Positions 10,745 to 20,183 of a stretch of 64,000 bases of DNA are shown piece after piece. The notes below the pieces were generated by a model. That model worked only from the letters and a program-made list of their open reading frames with translations, searched no databases and was not told the origin of the DNA. This DNA is from Prunus persica (Eukaryota; Streptophyta; Magnoliopsida; Rosales; Rosaceae), in NCBI RefSeq assembly GCF_000346465.2, contig NC_034011.1:2875508-2939507 (forward strand). The letters are read 5' to 3'. The first letter of the stretch is position 1; each line of letters opens with the position of its first letter. The position numbers were made by a program, and so were the translations under genes.

Positions 10745-12930
10745 GATTTTCCTTCCACATGTTCCCTATTTTATTATTTCTAAGAACATAGTGGAGATAT
10801 TTGGTTATACCGTTTGCCGCAACAATATTCTGCTTTCGTTAGGTGTTGCGGAATATCTAAGTTCATTGCCTTTCATGTAAGAACTAATGAATGACACCAT
10901 GTCAAAGCAGATATGTCTTGAGATATGGTCAGTTAGGCGATCGTATATATGCTTCATCTATTATATTTGGTGAAGTTATTGAATCTTCCTTTGATTGTAG
11001 AACCTATTCTTTAATCCCAAATTAGGTGTGCTTCTAGGTTTGAACACATTGTATCTTCCAGACATGTCTTTTGGTGGTCAGACATAGAATTTGGCTCATT
11101 TGAGGGGCTGGGATCCCCATAATGATTGCTTGGAGACCTTTCAACTGTTTCCTTCTCTATTATTTCTGAAAACATAGTGGAGATATTTGGTTATGCTGTT
11201 TGCCGCAACAATATTCTGCTTTCATTAAGATGCTGCGGAATATCTAAGTTCATTGCCTTTCATGTAAGAACTAAAGAATGGCACCATGTCAAAGCAAATA
11301 TGTCTTGTGATATGGTCAATTGATATTTTCTTTTCTGAGGAAAGGCGGCAGTTTTAGGCGATCGTATATATGCTTCATCTATTATATATGGAGAGGTTAT
11401 TGAATTTTCCTTTGATTGTAGAACCTATTCATTAATCCCAAAGTGGGTGCTTTCGGGTTTGAAAACATTGTATCTTCTAGACATGTCTTTTGGTGGTCAG
11501 ACAGAGCATTTGGTTTTTTTTTTTGGGCTGAGATTTTTGTTGTGTCCAGATTGCCTACGACTATTGGAGGCGTGATTGTCAAGCTATGTGGATCACCAAA
11601 TTCCGAGTTGTTGTTGGATGCAAAAGAGGAAGCTACATGAAGATCTTGCATTCAACTGTTCGTGATGCATGCATCAATGGTAATTGGCATGCTCGTGTAG
11701 ATTTCAGCTTCATGTCGTAAGTTGCGTGCTTGCTTGCTTCATTTATGTTTGTTTTTCGATAGATTCTTTCAATATATTTGATTATTTTATGACTAAGAGA
11801 TTGCGAAGTTAGTAAACCTCAAGGAGAACGCATAAGGCAAGTTAGAGCAAGACTGCACCAAATGCATGTCCCAAAACAAAACAACACACCAGAAGACAAA
11901 ACAAAGGTAGAGGGCAACTGGATTTGACTATGACAAAGAACAACCCCCACTACTTGATCGTGTAACCACCTTTTTTGACAAGGACACTTACAAAATCTTG
12001 AGGAGTTGTCTTTTGGATGTTGCGGTGTTATCTGGTGGATCCAAGTTGTACATGTTGCTAAGAGAGTGCATTCGTCATTGTCTCTCTCGCTTGACACCGG
12101 ATTCCTTCCAGGGATATGTTTTTTGACACACACAAGAAGTCCTTAGCTAAGTTTAAGGGGCCCAAAGTACACAGGCGAGAGCTGTGATTTCTGCGCATGA
12201 AAAGCTTTACCATTTTGAAGTTCCTTCAGTCAACCCAGAACCATCTTTTGAGCGGTACGATCCCCATATTGATTTCTGGGACACCCTCCCACATGTTCTC
12301 TCCTCTATTATTTCTGAGAACATAGTGGAGATATTTGGTTATGCAGTTTACCGCAACAATATTCTGTTTTCATTAAGATGCTGCGGAATATCTAAGTTCA
12401 TTGCCTTTCATGTAAGAACTAAAGAATGGCACCATGTCCAAGCAGATATGTCTTGTGATATGGCCAATTAGGCGATTGTATATATGCTTCATCTATTATA
12501 TTTGGGGAGGTTATTGAATTTTCCTTTGCTTATAAAACCTATTATTTAATCCTAAAGTGGGTGTTTCTAGGTTTGAACACATTGTATCTTTCAAACATGC
12601 CTTTTGATTGTCAGACAGAGTATTTGGTTCATTTGGGAGGCTGAGATTTTTGTTGTGTCCAGACTGTCTACAACTACAGAATGCGTGATTGTCAAGCTAG
12701 GTGGATCACCACATTCCGAATTGTTGTTGGAAGCAAAAGAGAAAGCTACATCAAGATCTTGCATTCAACTGTTTGTGATGCACGCATCCATGGCAATTGG
12801 CATGCTTGTGTTGAATTCCGCTTCATGTCGTAATTTGCTTGTTTCCTTCCTTCCTTGATGTTTATTTATTTTTAATAAATTTGACTATTTTATGACTCAG
12901 AGATTGTGAGAATAGTAAACTCTAAAAAGA
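10745..12930 (+). pseudogene. Second cluster of decayed F-box/kelch-like copies
   Basis: Three units (about 10760-10930, 11140-11320 and 12290-12475) carry the kelch-like reading IISENIVEIFGYAV, CCGISKFIAFHVRTKEWHHV. Each is followed by the CCTATTCTTTAAT(C) block. Ahead of the last one, 12190-12290 reads YHFEVPSVNPEPSFERYDPH, which resembles the lead-in to kelch repeats in plant F-box/kelch proteins. Open frames are short (at most about 95 residues) and stops separate the pieces. These are older, more dispersed relatives of the 5.4-9.2 kb array. Confidence 0.6.
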
Positions 12931-13964
12931 AGAAGAAACAAGGTAGTAGAGGGCAAGGTAGAGTAAGACTGCACCAAATGCATGTCCAAAACAAAACAAC
13001 ACACCAGAAGACAAAACAAAAGCAGAGGGCAAAAAACGAGGCCAAGCCTTAGACGAGAGAGCAAAGTAATTTATCAGTCGTAATTAACGTGTATACAAAT
13101 AATTTTGAATTGGCATTTTGGCACCTAGGCTGCTTATTAATTTTAGTTTTTTATTATGGTGGTTAATATTTGAATTTTTTTAAAAGCCTAGAGTAGTATT
13201 AATTGTTCAGTGCAAATTCTAAAATAAGGGTATCACATCCATCTTCAAGGCTTTAATTTACTTGCACGCGATGAGATTAGTCAATAATTAACGTCTCTCT
13301 GCTACCTCATATATGTTTTGTTGAAGACAAATTGGGTTTTAGTGTTCTTCAGAATCGATGTGTGTATAAGTATGATGTTTTCAAGTGGGTTCCTAATTTG
13401 TCATCTGCAAGCTTATCAATGTGAGTTTTGTTATCATTGTTTATAAGAGAGGGGCACAAAAGTGTGTTACAAACGTACTTAGTTTTTTTGTCAAACACCG
13501 AAAGCATTTTATTGCAACTATTACATTTATTTCAAGTGTTATGTCTTCTGTATCTGTAGTTGTTTGCATGTATAGACAAATGTTAGTCATTAACATATGT
13601 GAGAATTTACATACACATGAAGACAATTATGGTAGACACGTGTAAATAAGAATACTAATCTTATAACATTCGTGTTAATGTAGTTTTGAGTTTGTTAGAA
13701 CTTAGAACAAAATTTTCTCAATCTTAAGATCATTTGGATTTTTTAAGGCTAATAAGGAGTAAAATTTTAGTTATGCTTCAATGAGAAGAATTCCCTAACA
13801 CTCATGAGATCAATCCGCCTTTAGAGGTCTTCTTAGTTTTTTGGGGTTCTTAGGCCCAAAAGAGATGCATGGGATGCAAAAGGACTCAGAGGAAAAGGAT
13901 GCAAAGGGAGCACTTGTTCTTCCTAAAGGAAACGAGAAGAAATTCATGAAACCCAAAAGAAGAT
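12931..13964. other. Intergenic, nothing supported
   Basis: AT-rich sequence. The open frames at 13421-13645 and on the other strand are low-complexity and overlap each other. I see no family resemblance. Confidence 0.5.
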
Positions 13965-14245
13965 AATAGATTCCCAGTTCTTTGTTTTTATTTTGATGTA
14001 ATATTACAACATGCATTAGAAATTTTGTTTTTATTTTGGTGTGATATTGCAACTTATGTACCCACCCATTAGAATTTGAGAGAAGACATGAAATGGAAAT
14101 AGTTAAATGGTGATGATCACAGTGATTATAGATGAATTTCAACAACTTGATTTGCAAATATTGTCTCAGGAAGTGAAATAGATGGAAAGTGTGCAACCAA
14201 CAAAGGCGGTTACAACAACGCTGAAGCTCAAATTCAACAACGCAT
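13965..14245 (+). pseudogene. Truncated relic of SPL2 intron 4 and exon 5
   Basis: The segment aligns by eye to 18715-18985 of the intact SPL2-like gene. Shared pieces include CACCCATTAGAATTT(A/G)AGAG, GATGATCACAGTGAT, CAAATATTGT(C/T)TCAGG, AATAGATGGAAAGTGTG and GCTGAAGC(T/C)CAAATTCAA. A deletion removes several codons of exon 5, and the likeness stops just after the AATTCAA. The RING-coding part is absent. Because intron sequence is included, it is a genomic (not retroposed) duplicate. Confidence 0.72.
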
Positions 14246-15337
14246 CTAAGGAGCCAATATACCCACAACAAAGCTACACCACAATTAGGTATCGTCCTCG
14301 CCATTCATGTGAGTAGAACATTAGACTTCCTCTAATCAATTGAAGACAAAATACCACTAAACCAAAGACTAGTTGGTGGTCCCAACTACTACTTACAACG
14401 TCCTTCCTTTTGTCCACATTTCTCCAAATCAAACATTTAAAATTAAATAGAGATTAAATGTGAAATAAAATTTAATTCTAAAGAGAAGTATTTTACTTTT
14501 AAAGTATACTAGACATACTTCAATAAACTTTTTCAATTGTTCATATTATTATTTTTGGTAGTGGGAAAACATATTAGGATTATGTTAGGTCAATGGTCCG
14601 GTTTTAAACCAAATGCCTCTCTTTCAAACTCTAGTCGCTCTCTTCCTCTGTGAGTCCTAAAGGAAAATTTCATAGAGGGAGGAGGAGGAAGAAGCGTCAC
14701 TGCCCCTCCTCCCCCTCCTATCTTCCCGTATTTTCCTTTTAGGTTAGTGAATAAGTCCATTGGGGTGTTTTGAATAAAAAGCCCTTTGTGGTGGTTTCTT
14801 CTAAGCCATGATTAGATTGAAGTTCCCCATCAACCATTTTAGTCTATGTTCTCAATCAAATCATACTCTCAAAACCCGTTCCCTAACACTGCTCATTTTC
14901 TTTTAATTTGATTCTACATCGTTTTAACGGAAGTTGCTGCAAATCACGCAATTGTTTTTTTGGCAAAGTTGTTTTCGTTTATTTGTTAGCTCTTATGCGC
15001 AGGTAGGTTGCTGGAAATCATATTTTTCCTAGATCTGTTATGGATGTGGTGGTAGGTATGGCCGTGATGGCGCTTCCTCAGGTGGTGGTGGTAAGGTTCG
15101 TTTAGGCTCATGGGGGTTTTGGTTATGTTGGGTTTGTGGGCTTTGTTTGAGCTTATGGCTAATTGTGATGATGTGGGGTATTAGTTTTAATGTGGCTTTT
15201 GTTAGCATTAGTTTTGCTTTTAGCATGTTAATTTGTTGCCCTATTGTGATTGGAATTTTAGATGTTTTGTTGAGTATTTGATTGTACCGTTGAAGTTTAT
15301 CTAATAAAGTTTTTATTTGATAAAAAAAAACTGTTCA
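14246..15337. other. Intergenic; possible retroelement tail
   Basis: No gene is supported. The stretch ending at about 15330 (CTAATAAAGTTTTTATTTGATAAAAAAAAA) looks like a polyadenylated 3' end, perhaps of a LINE. No coding remnant is visible beside it. Confidence 0.35.
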
Positions 15338-15939
15338 TCTATATATATAAAACAAAAGGCAGAAAATAGTGAAACATTTAAAATACCTTGGTTAATTCAA
15401 ACACTAAGAATTAAAATTATTAATTAAATGAGGATAATATGGTAAATTCACAATTTTTCATATTAAAAAAATTAAAATTAAAAATAAAATCAGATAATAA
15501 GTCCTACTTTTATGTAATACTAGCCGCTCCATAAACAATTGTTCAAGATTCAATCCTGCCCAATTCAATTTATTTTAACTAGCCTCTTGGCAATTGGTTT
15601 TTTTTTTTTTTTTAGAATTAAAAAAAATAATGGATAGTTGTGTTCCATAAAAATAGGATCCATTATCTGAATTTTCTTTTAATTTTAATTTTTTAATATG
15701 AAAAATTGTGAATTTACCATATTATCCTCATTTAATTAATAATTTTAATTCTAAATGTTTGCATTAACCAAGGATATTTTCTGGTATTTTGAATGTTTCA
15801 CCATTATCTGCCTTTTGCTTTATATATATAGATATATATAGATAACTACCAATATTATCTTTTCTTAATTCTAAAAATAAAATATAAAAGATAAAAGAAA
15901 GCCAATTGGCACATGCGTGAACGTGTGCCAAGGGGCTAG
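15338..15939 (+). mobile_element. Helitron-like element H1, split by nested H2
   Basis: The 5' end is A|TCTATATATATAAAAC. The 3' end has a hairpin, TTGGCACA...TGTGCCAA (15906-15931), followed by GGGGCTAG (CTRR type) at 15939. Its body is broken at 15519/15843 by H2. Rejoining those bases gives TTATGTAA-TAACTACC, which matches the uninterrupted copy near 55976-55993. It has no coding capacity. Confidence 0.78.
15520..15842 (-). mobile_element. Helitron-like element H2 nested in H1, opposite orientation
   Basis: On the minus strand it starts TC (15842-15841) and ends CTAG (15523-15520). It lies between host A (15519) and T (15843), the A|T target expected of Helitrons. A second CTAG lies inside at 15579-15582, just after CCAATTGCCAAGAGG. 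The 59 bases between the two ends repeat the sequence found beyond the 3' end of H3 (16202-16254). Confidence 0.78.
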
Positions 15940-15945
15940 ATTTTA

Positions 15946-16201
15946 TCTATATATATAAAGTAAAAAGCAGATAATGGTGAAACATTCAAAATACTAGAAA
16001 ATACTCTTGGTTAATTCAAACATTAAGAATTGAAATTATTAATTAAATGAGAATGATATGGTAAATTCACATTTTTTCATATTAAAAAATTAAAATTAAA
16101 AATAAAATTAAATAATAGGTCATACTTTTATAAAATATAGCTACCCATGTTATATTTTTTTAATTCTAAAAAAAAAAAAAAACCAATTGCCAAGAGGCTA
16201 G
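15946..16201 (+). mobile_element. Helitron-like element H3 next to the SPL2 promoter
   Basis: Starts A|TCTATATATATAAAG and ends GAGGCTAG|T at 16201. It shares the GTGAAACATTCAAAATAC body with H1 and H2. Its 3' flank (16202-16254) equals the extra tail of H2 in reverse. It ends about 310 bases upstream of the SPL2-like ATG. Confidence 0.72.
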
Positions 16202-16383
16202 TTAAAATAAATTGAATTGGGCAGGATTGAATCTTGAACAATTGTTTATGGAGCAGTATCATGCCACAAGGACAAGGCCCAAATGAAACCGCTCTCGAAT
16301 AAACTCAACAGTCGAAGTCTGTCAATTACTAAATCACCCATGGTCTTTGATTAAATCTACTAAAAACACCATTTCCCGACCCT

Positions 16384-16384
<1 letters not shown>

Positions 16385-16421
<37 letters not shown>
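16385..16421 (+). repeat. (CT)n leader tract of the SPL2-like gene
   Basis: A TCTCTC run in the presumed 5' UTR. An in-frame upstream ATG (16347) would translate it into a Leu-Ser repeat, which I reject as coding. Confidence 0.8.
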
Positions 16422-16423
<2 letters not shown>

Positions 16424-16511
16424 GCACCCGCCAGTCACCGCCATATCACCACGTTCTCTCTCATCACTTTTCCCCCCTACCGAATGTAGAAACCAGACGA
16501 CAAACACAGCA

Positions 16512-19197
16512 ATGTCATCGCACGAGCAAGCCCTAATCTCCCTGGTTTCCCAACTCGCCCTCTCCTTCGACGGCGCCATTTTGGGCGTAGCCCTAGCGTA
16601 CGCCGCCGTGCGCACCGTCCTCAAGCTCAACTCGGTCTCCTCGGCCCTTCGAAAACTCCATAACGCTCCCTCTGTCCAAGTCTCCGATCTCCGTTCAATC
16701 CTCTCCCTCGATCACTCCGACGAATCGCAGCCGTCCGATGCAAAGCTCGTCGTTGTACGCGGCACCGTCGAAGCCAAATCCGCCGTCGACGGCAACTGGA
16801 ACATCCTCAACTCGGGCGTGCTCGTCTCCCAGGGTACAAAGGAAAGAGCCGTGGTTCTTCAGAGAACTCAAACGGTGCGTTTTCTTTTCTTTCGTTGGTG
16901 AGAAAATTGAATCTTTGTTATTTATTGTGGTGTATTTCGATGAAAACTGAATTGTAAATTGAATTCTTGTAGTGCGTTTATAATGAGTGGAAAGGTTTCG
17001 TGGGATGGCCGTCGGATTTGAGAGCTATATTCTCTCGGTCTTGGAGGGAGCGAGAATCGAAGGTTTTCAGAACGGTTCCGTTCATTCTTGCTGAAGGTGG
17101 CCGAAGGCCGATTTCGGAGTTTGTTGCTGTGGATATGGATGGATCGAGGCATCCCCTACCTCTTACTACAGTTTATCATCATCTGCATCCTGTTAATCCT
17201 TCTCCGTACACATTCCTGGAGGCACTTTTTGGCCATCGGTACCCGGTAAGTTCTGCATTATGGCTCTCATTGTCCTTGTTAGTATCTGAGTTTTAGTGTT
17301 CTTTAGCTTCACATTTTATTACAAATCTTGTAATGTCATTTTTTGTTTCTGTTTTCTAAGGTTGGTTTGCTAGATGAAGAGAAGATTCTTCCATTGGGAA
17401 AGGAAATTAGTGCTGTTGGTCTCTGCAGTGTTAAAGACGGAGTACTGGAAATCAAGTCTTGCAAAGATTTTCCCTATTTTCTGTAAGTGGGGGCTTGTTC
17501 TTGAGCATGTTCTCTTGAATCTTCAGTATTGCAGTTGGATATGGAAAAGTGGTTACTCTTACTCTGGCAGATGTGTTCTCTATGTTTTCTGCTATGTCTA
17601 GGACGGGCTTTTGTTTTCTAATCCGGTAAATATTTGTAGGATTTCGGTTGGATCGATTGACCTCAGTTCTTGTACCCTTCCATCTTAATTGTTGTCAAAC
17701 AGTTTAACTTATAGTTTCTCCTATTATAATGTATTGGTGCAGCAGTGCTCTCATCTATTGGATTATTCAGTGGTTAAACACTAGCATCCCGATTTAAGAT
17801 TCAGTCCGGTCATCCAGAGGATAGAAATATTATATACAGCTTTACCTTTTTTAATTTTTAATTTTGAAGATTCCAGTTCTTTCCTTTATTCCTTCACCCT
17901 CCCTGATTGATAATATGTGGATGTAGGAAGGTCAATTTATTTGTTGCTCGACGCCCTAAACTGATATTTTATCTTTTGCAGCTCTGAGATGTCTAAGGAT
18001 CAGATGGTTGTAGATCTTACATCACGCACAAAAGTACTATTCTGGAGTGGGATTTTTCTTGGTTCAGTGTCAATTGGAGTCCTTGCCTATGCTGTTTCCA
18101 GGTACAAATTTCCCTTGAAATGTTAAATTTTTTTCCTCCACTCTGCTTGCGACTTCCTGTTCAATCTCGAAAGCTATTAAATGTCTGTAGGCTGGTGTGA
18201 GGGACAACTTTGTATAATGCTGAAGTTCTGTAATGTGTGTGTAGTTTCCTATTGTTCCTTCCATGGGATTCATTCAACCATGTTGAATTCCGGATTTCAG
18301 TTTCTTTTAACCTTTCTCTTTCATGTCTTGCATGAATAGAGCGGTCCCTCTTTTGATTTTACTTAACCTAACTTGTCCTTGTCAAGGAGTGGTGGATGAT
18401 AAATTTTTTACATAATAAATTTCCATTATGTTGTCCTTATATCTAAAGAGAAAAAAAGAAGAAGAGGAGATTGAATAACTCTAGATTTCCTTCTCAACTA
18501 CTCTACAAAATAGGTGAGAGCTGAGAGAAAGTCGGCTCATAGAAAATGAAAAACTACTGATTTTCTCCATCTTTCCAAACCTATGAAAATAAAAGCATCC
18601 TTTCTTCTCTCCACTATTCTCCCTTTTGTTTTACCTGGCCTAAAGTGATCCAGAAATAATTTCTTCAAAGATATGTAATTCAGTAAAATAAACATACAGA
18701 AATGTATGACGTATTACAAATTCTGGTTTACTTTTGGTCTGATACTACAACTTCCGTAATTATTATACAATTTTCTCATTCTGGTATGGGATCTCATACT
18801 CACCCATTAGAATTTAAGAGAGGAAAAGGAACTGGTTAAACACAGATGATCACAGTGATCAGAAATGAGTTTCAATAAATTGAGTTACAAATATTGTTTC
18901 AGGAATTGGAATAGATGGAAAGTGTGGAGGCAGCAAAGGGAGTTACAGCGATCAATCCGTGCCAGCAATGCTGAAGCCCAAATTCAAGAGGAAGAAGAAG
19001 AAGAGGATGCAGGAGATGTTCCAGATGGACAGTTGTGTGTCATATGTCTGATGAGGAGAAGGCGATCAGCATTCATTCCATGCGGGCATCTAGTTTGTTG
19101 CCAACTCTGCAGCATATCAATCGAACGGGATGTAGCACCAAAGTGCCCTGTTTGTCGCCAGCAAATACGCACTTCAGTCCGGATATATGATTCTTAA
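16512..19197 (+). CDS. SPL2: SPL2-like E3 ubiquitin ligase (MUL1/SP1 family), GIDE and RING domains
   Basis: Exons 16512-16874, 16973-17245, 17361-17482, 17982-18101 and 18903-19197 join in frame to 390 residues. The layout is that of the SP1/SPL family of organelle outer-membrane E3 ligases. A first membrane helix (about 17-36) is followed by a GIDE-type domain facing the organelle interior or intermembrane space. A second helix (about 272-291) and a short Glu-rich linker follow, then a C-terminal C3HC4 RING: Cys338, Cys341, Cys353, His355, Cys359, Cys362, Cys374, Cys377. The N-terminus (ALSFDGAILG) fits Arabidopsis SPL2 best. Family members ubiquitinate chloroplast or peroxisome import components; the target here is not known. 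The start was chosen at MSSHEQ because the upstream in-frame extension is CT-repeat leader. Intron 4 is long (about 800 bases) and is the part partly copied at 13.97 kb. Confidence 0.93.
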
Positions 19198-19533
19198 CAT
19201 GAGTTAGCTAGTATTAGGGGGAAGCTAATAGGGGATTTGCATAGTGGCTAAACATATTGGTTTGACATGTAGTAATTTTGTAACCCCATGAAGTAAATAT
19301 GGATGTTTTGTGTATATACTTGAAGCTTTATGTGAATCATGTGCAGATGTTCTACAAGGTTACGGTAATTTCTCTTCCAGCTTGAGTAAAAAGCATAATC
19401 ATTTCAGCATAGATACAGTAAGCTCATTTGAATTTTAGCACCGCTCGCACGTTTGCATCAAAACCATACGTGTTTGTCTTTTGTTTGGTTCCTTGTCCCT
19501 TGGATTCTGCGTGTACTTATTCGTGTGTTCAGA

Positions 19534-19576
19534 ATCCCACATCGGCTACACAAGAGCTTTTGGAGTTGTTTATAAT
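19534..19576 (+). promoter_or_regulatory. USE and TATA box of a Pol III-type small RNA gene
   Basis: ATCCCACATCG (19534-19544) matches the plant snRNA upstream sequence element RTCCCACATCG. It is followed after 26 bases by TATAA at 19571. In plants this short spacing marks Pol III transcription (U6, 7SL and MRP type) rather than Pol II. Confidence 0.85.
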
Positions 19577-19599
19577 CAAGCGTGGATGCTAGCAACTGT

Positions 19600-19863
19600 G
19601 ACATCACTGGGCGAAGCGAATGGGCCACGGTTCTGTAAAAGGAACCAGGCTCAGGAAAGTCTCCGGGCCCCCACTAACTGCAGAGATGCAGGCCTGGAAA
19701 CAGGTAACCTCCGAGCGCTTGGAGTCTTTATCGCCTCGTGCGATGGGCTGAGACACGTGTGGAGCCTTTGGGCTTCAAACCCGGAGTATATCTTGGCCGA
19801 TTGTACAGTTATTCGCTTGGTCCTGTGGACTAACTGAACGGGGCTTACGATCCAGTGGTGTCC
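19600..19863 (+). ncRNA. MRP: RNase MRP RNA
   Basis: The transcript should start about 29 bases after the TATA box, at GACATCACTGG. That sequence pairs with CCAGTGGTGTC at 19852-19862 to form the terminal P1 helix. CR-I is visible as GGAAAGTCTCCGGGC (19653-19667), close to the GGGAAAGTCCCCGG core of RNase P/MRP RNAs. The CR-V side, CGGGGCTTACGATCC, is at 19839-19853. A hairpin CTGCAGAGATGCAGG (19678-19692) exposes a GAGA-type loop, as in the MRP-specific P8 hairpin. The length (about 264 nt) agrees with plant MRP RNAs of about 260 nt. MRP RNA is the catalytic RNA of the nucleolar RNP that processes pre-rRNA. RNase P RNA is the main alternative; the promoter type, length and P8 loop favour MRP. 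Confidence 0.82.
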
Positions 19864-19868
19864 TTTTT
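19864..19868 (+). terminator. Pol III oligo-T terminator of the MRP RNA gene
   Basis: TTTTT directly follows the closing strand of the P1 helix. Confidence 0.75.
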
Positions 19869-20150
19869 ATTTTCTTGATTTTACTGGTTTAGTTCTCTGT
19901 GTCTCTGTATGGTGCGGTTTAAAGGAACTGTCTTCCTGGTAGTGATAATAAGGCAAAAAAGTATCACAATTTGGTGACCACTCTATATAGGGTTGGGCAA
20001 ATCACGAAAGGAGCAATGAAATGAAATCAAGGAGATATAGCTGAAACACTAAATTGCAAAACCAGCATTTACATATACAAACTCTTATACCCTTTGAAAT
20101 TCAAGACGTGAGAAAAGAGAGAGAAACACTCACTACTACTAACAAATGTT

Positions 20151-20176
20151 TTGTGTGTGTGTGTGTGTGTCTGTGT
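20151..20176. repeat. (TG)n microsatellite
   Basis: A GT/TG run with one interruption, in the presumed 3' UTR of the NSP1-like gene. Confidence 0.85.
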
Positions 20177-20183
20177 TTTTTTT

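Noticed and set aside
16347..16511. Upstream ATG extending the SPL2 protein by 55 residues
   Set aside because: The extension translates a CT microsatellite; the internal MSSHEQ start agrees with the family.
19481..19837. 118-residue plus-strand frame
   Set aside because: Overlaps the MRP RNA gene and its promoter; RNA structure and Pol III signals explain the sequence better.
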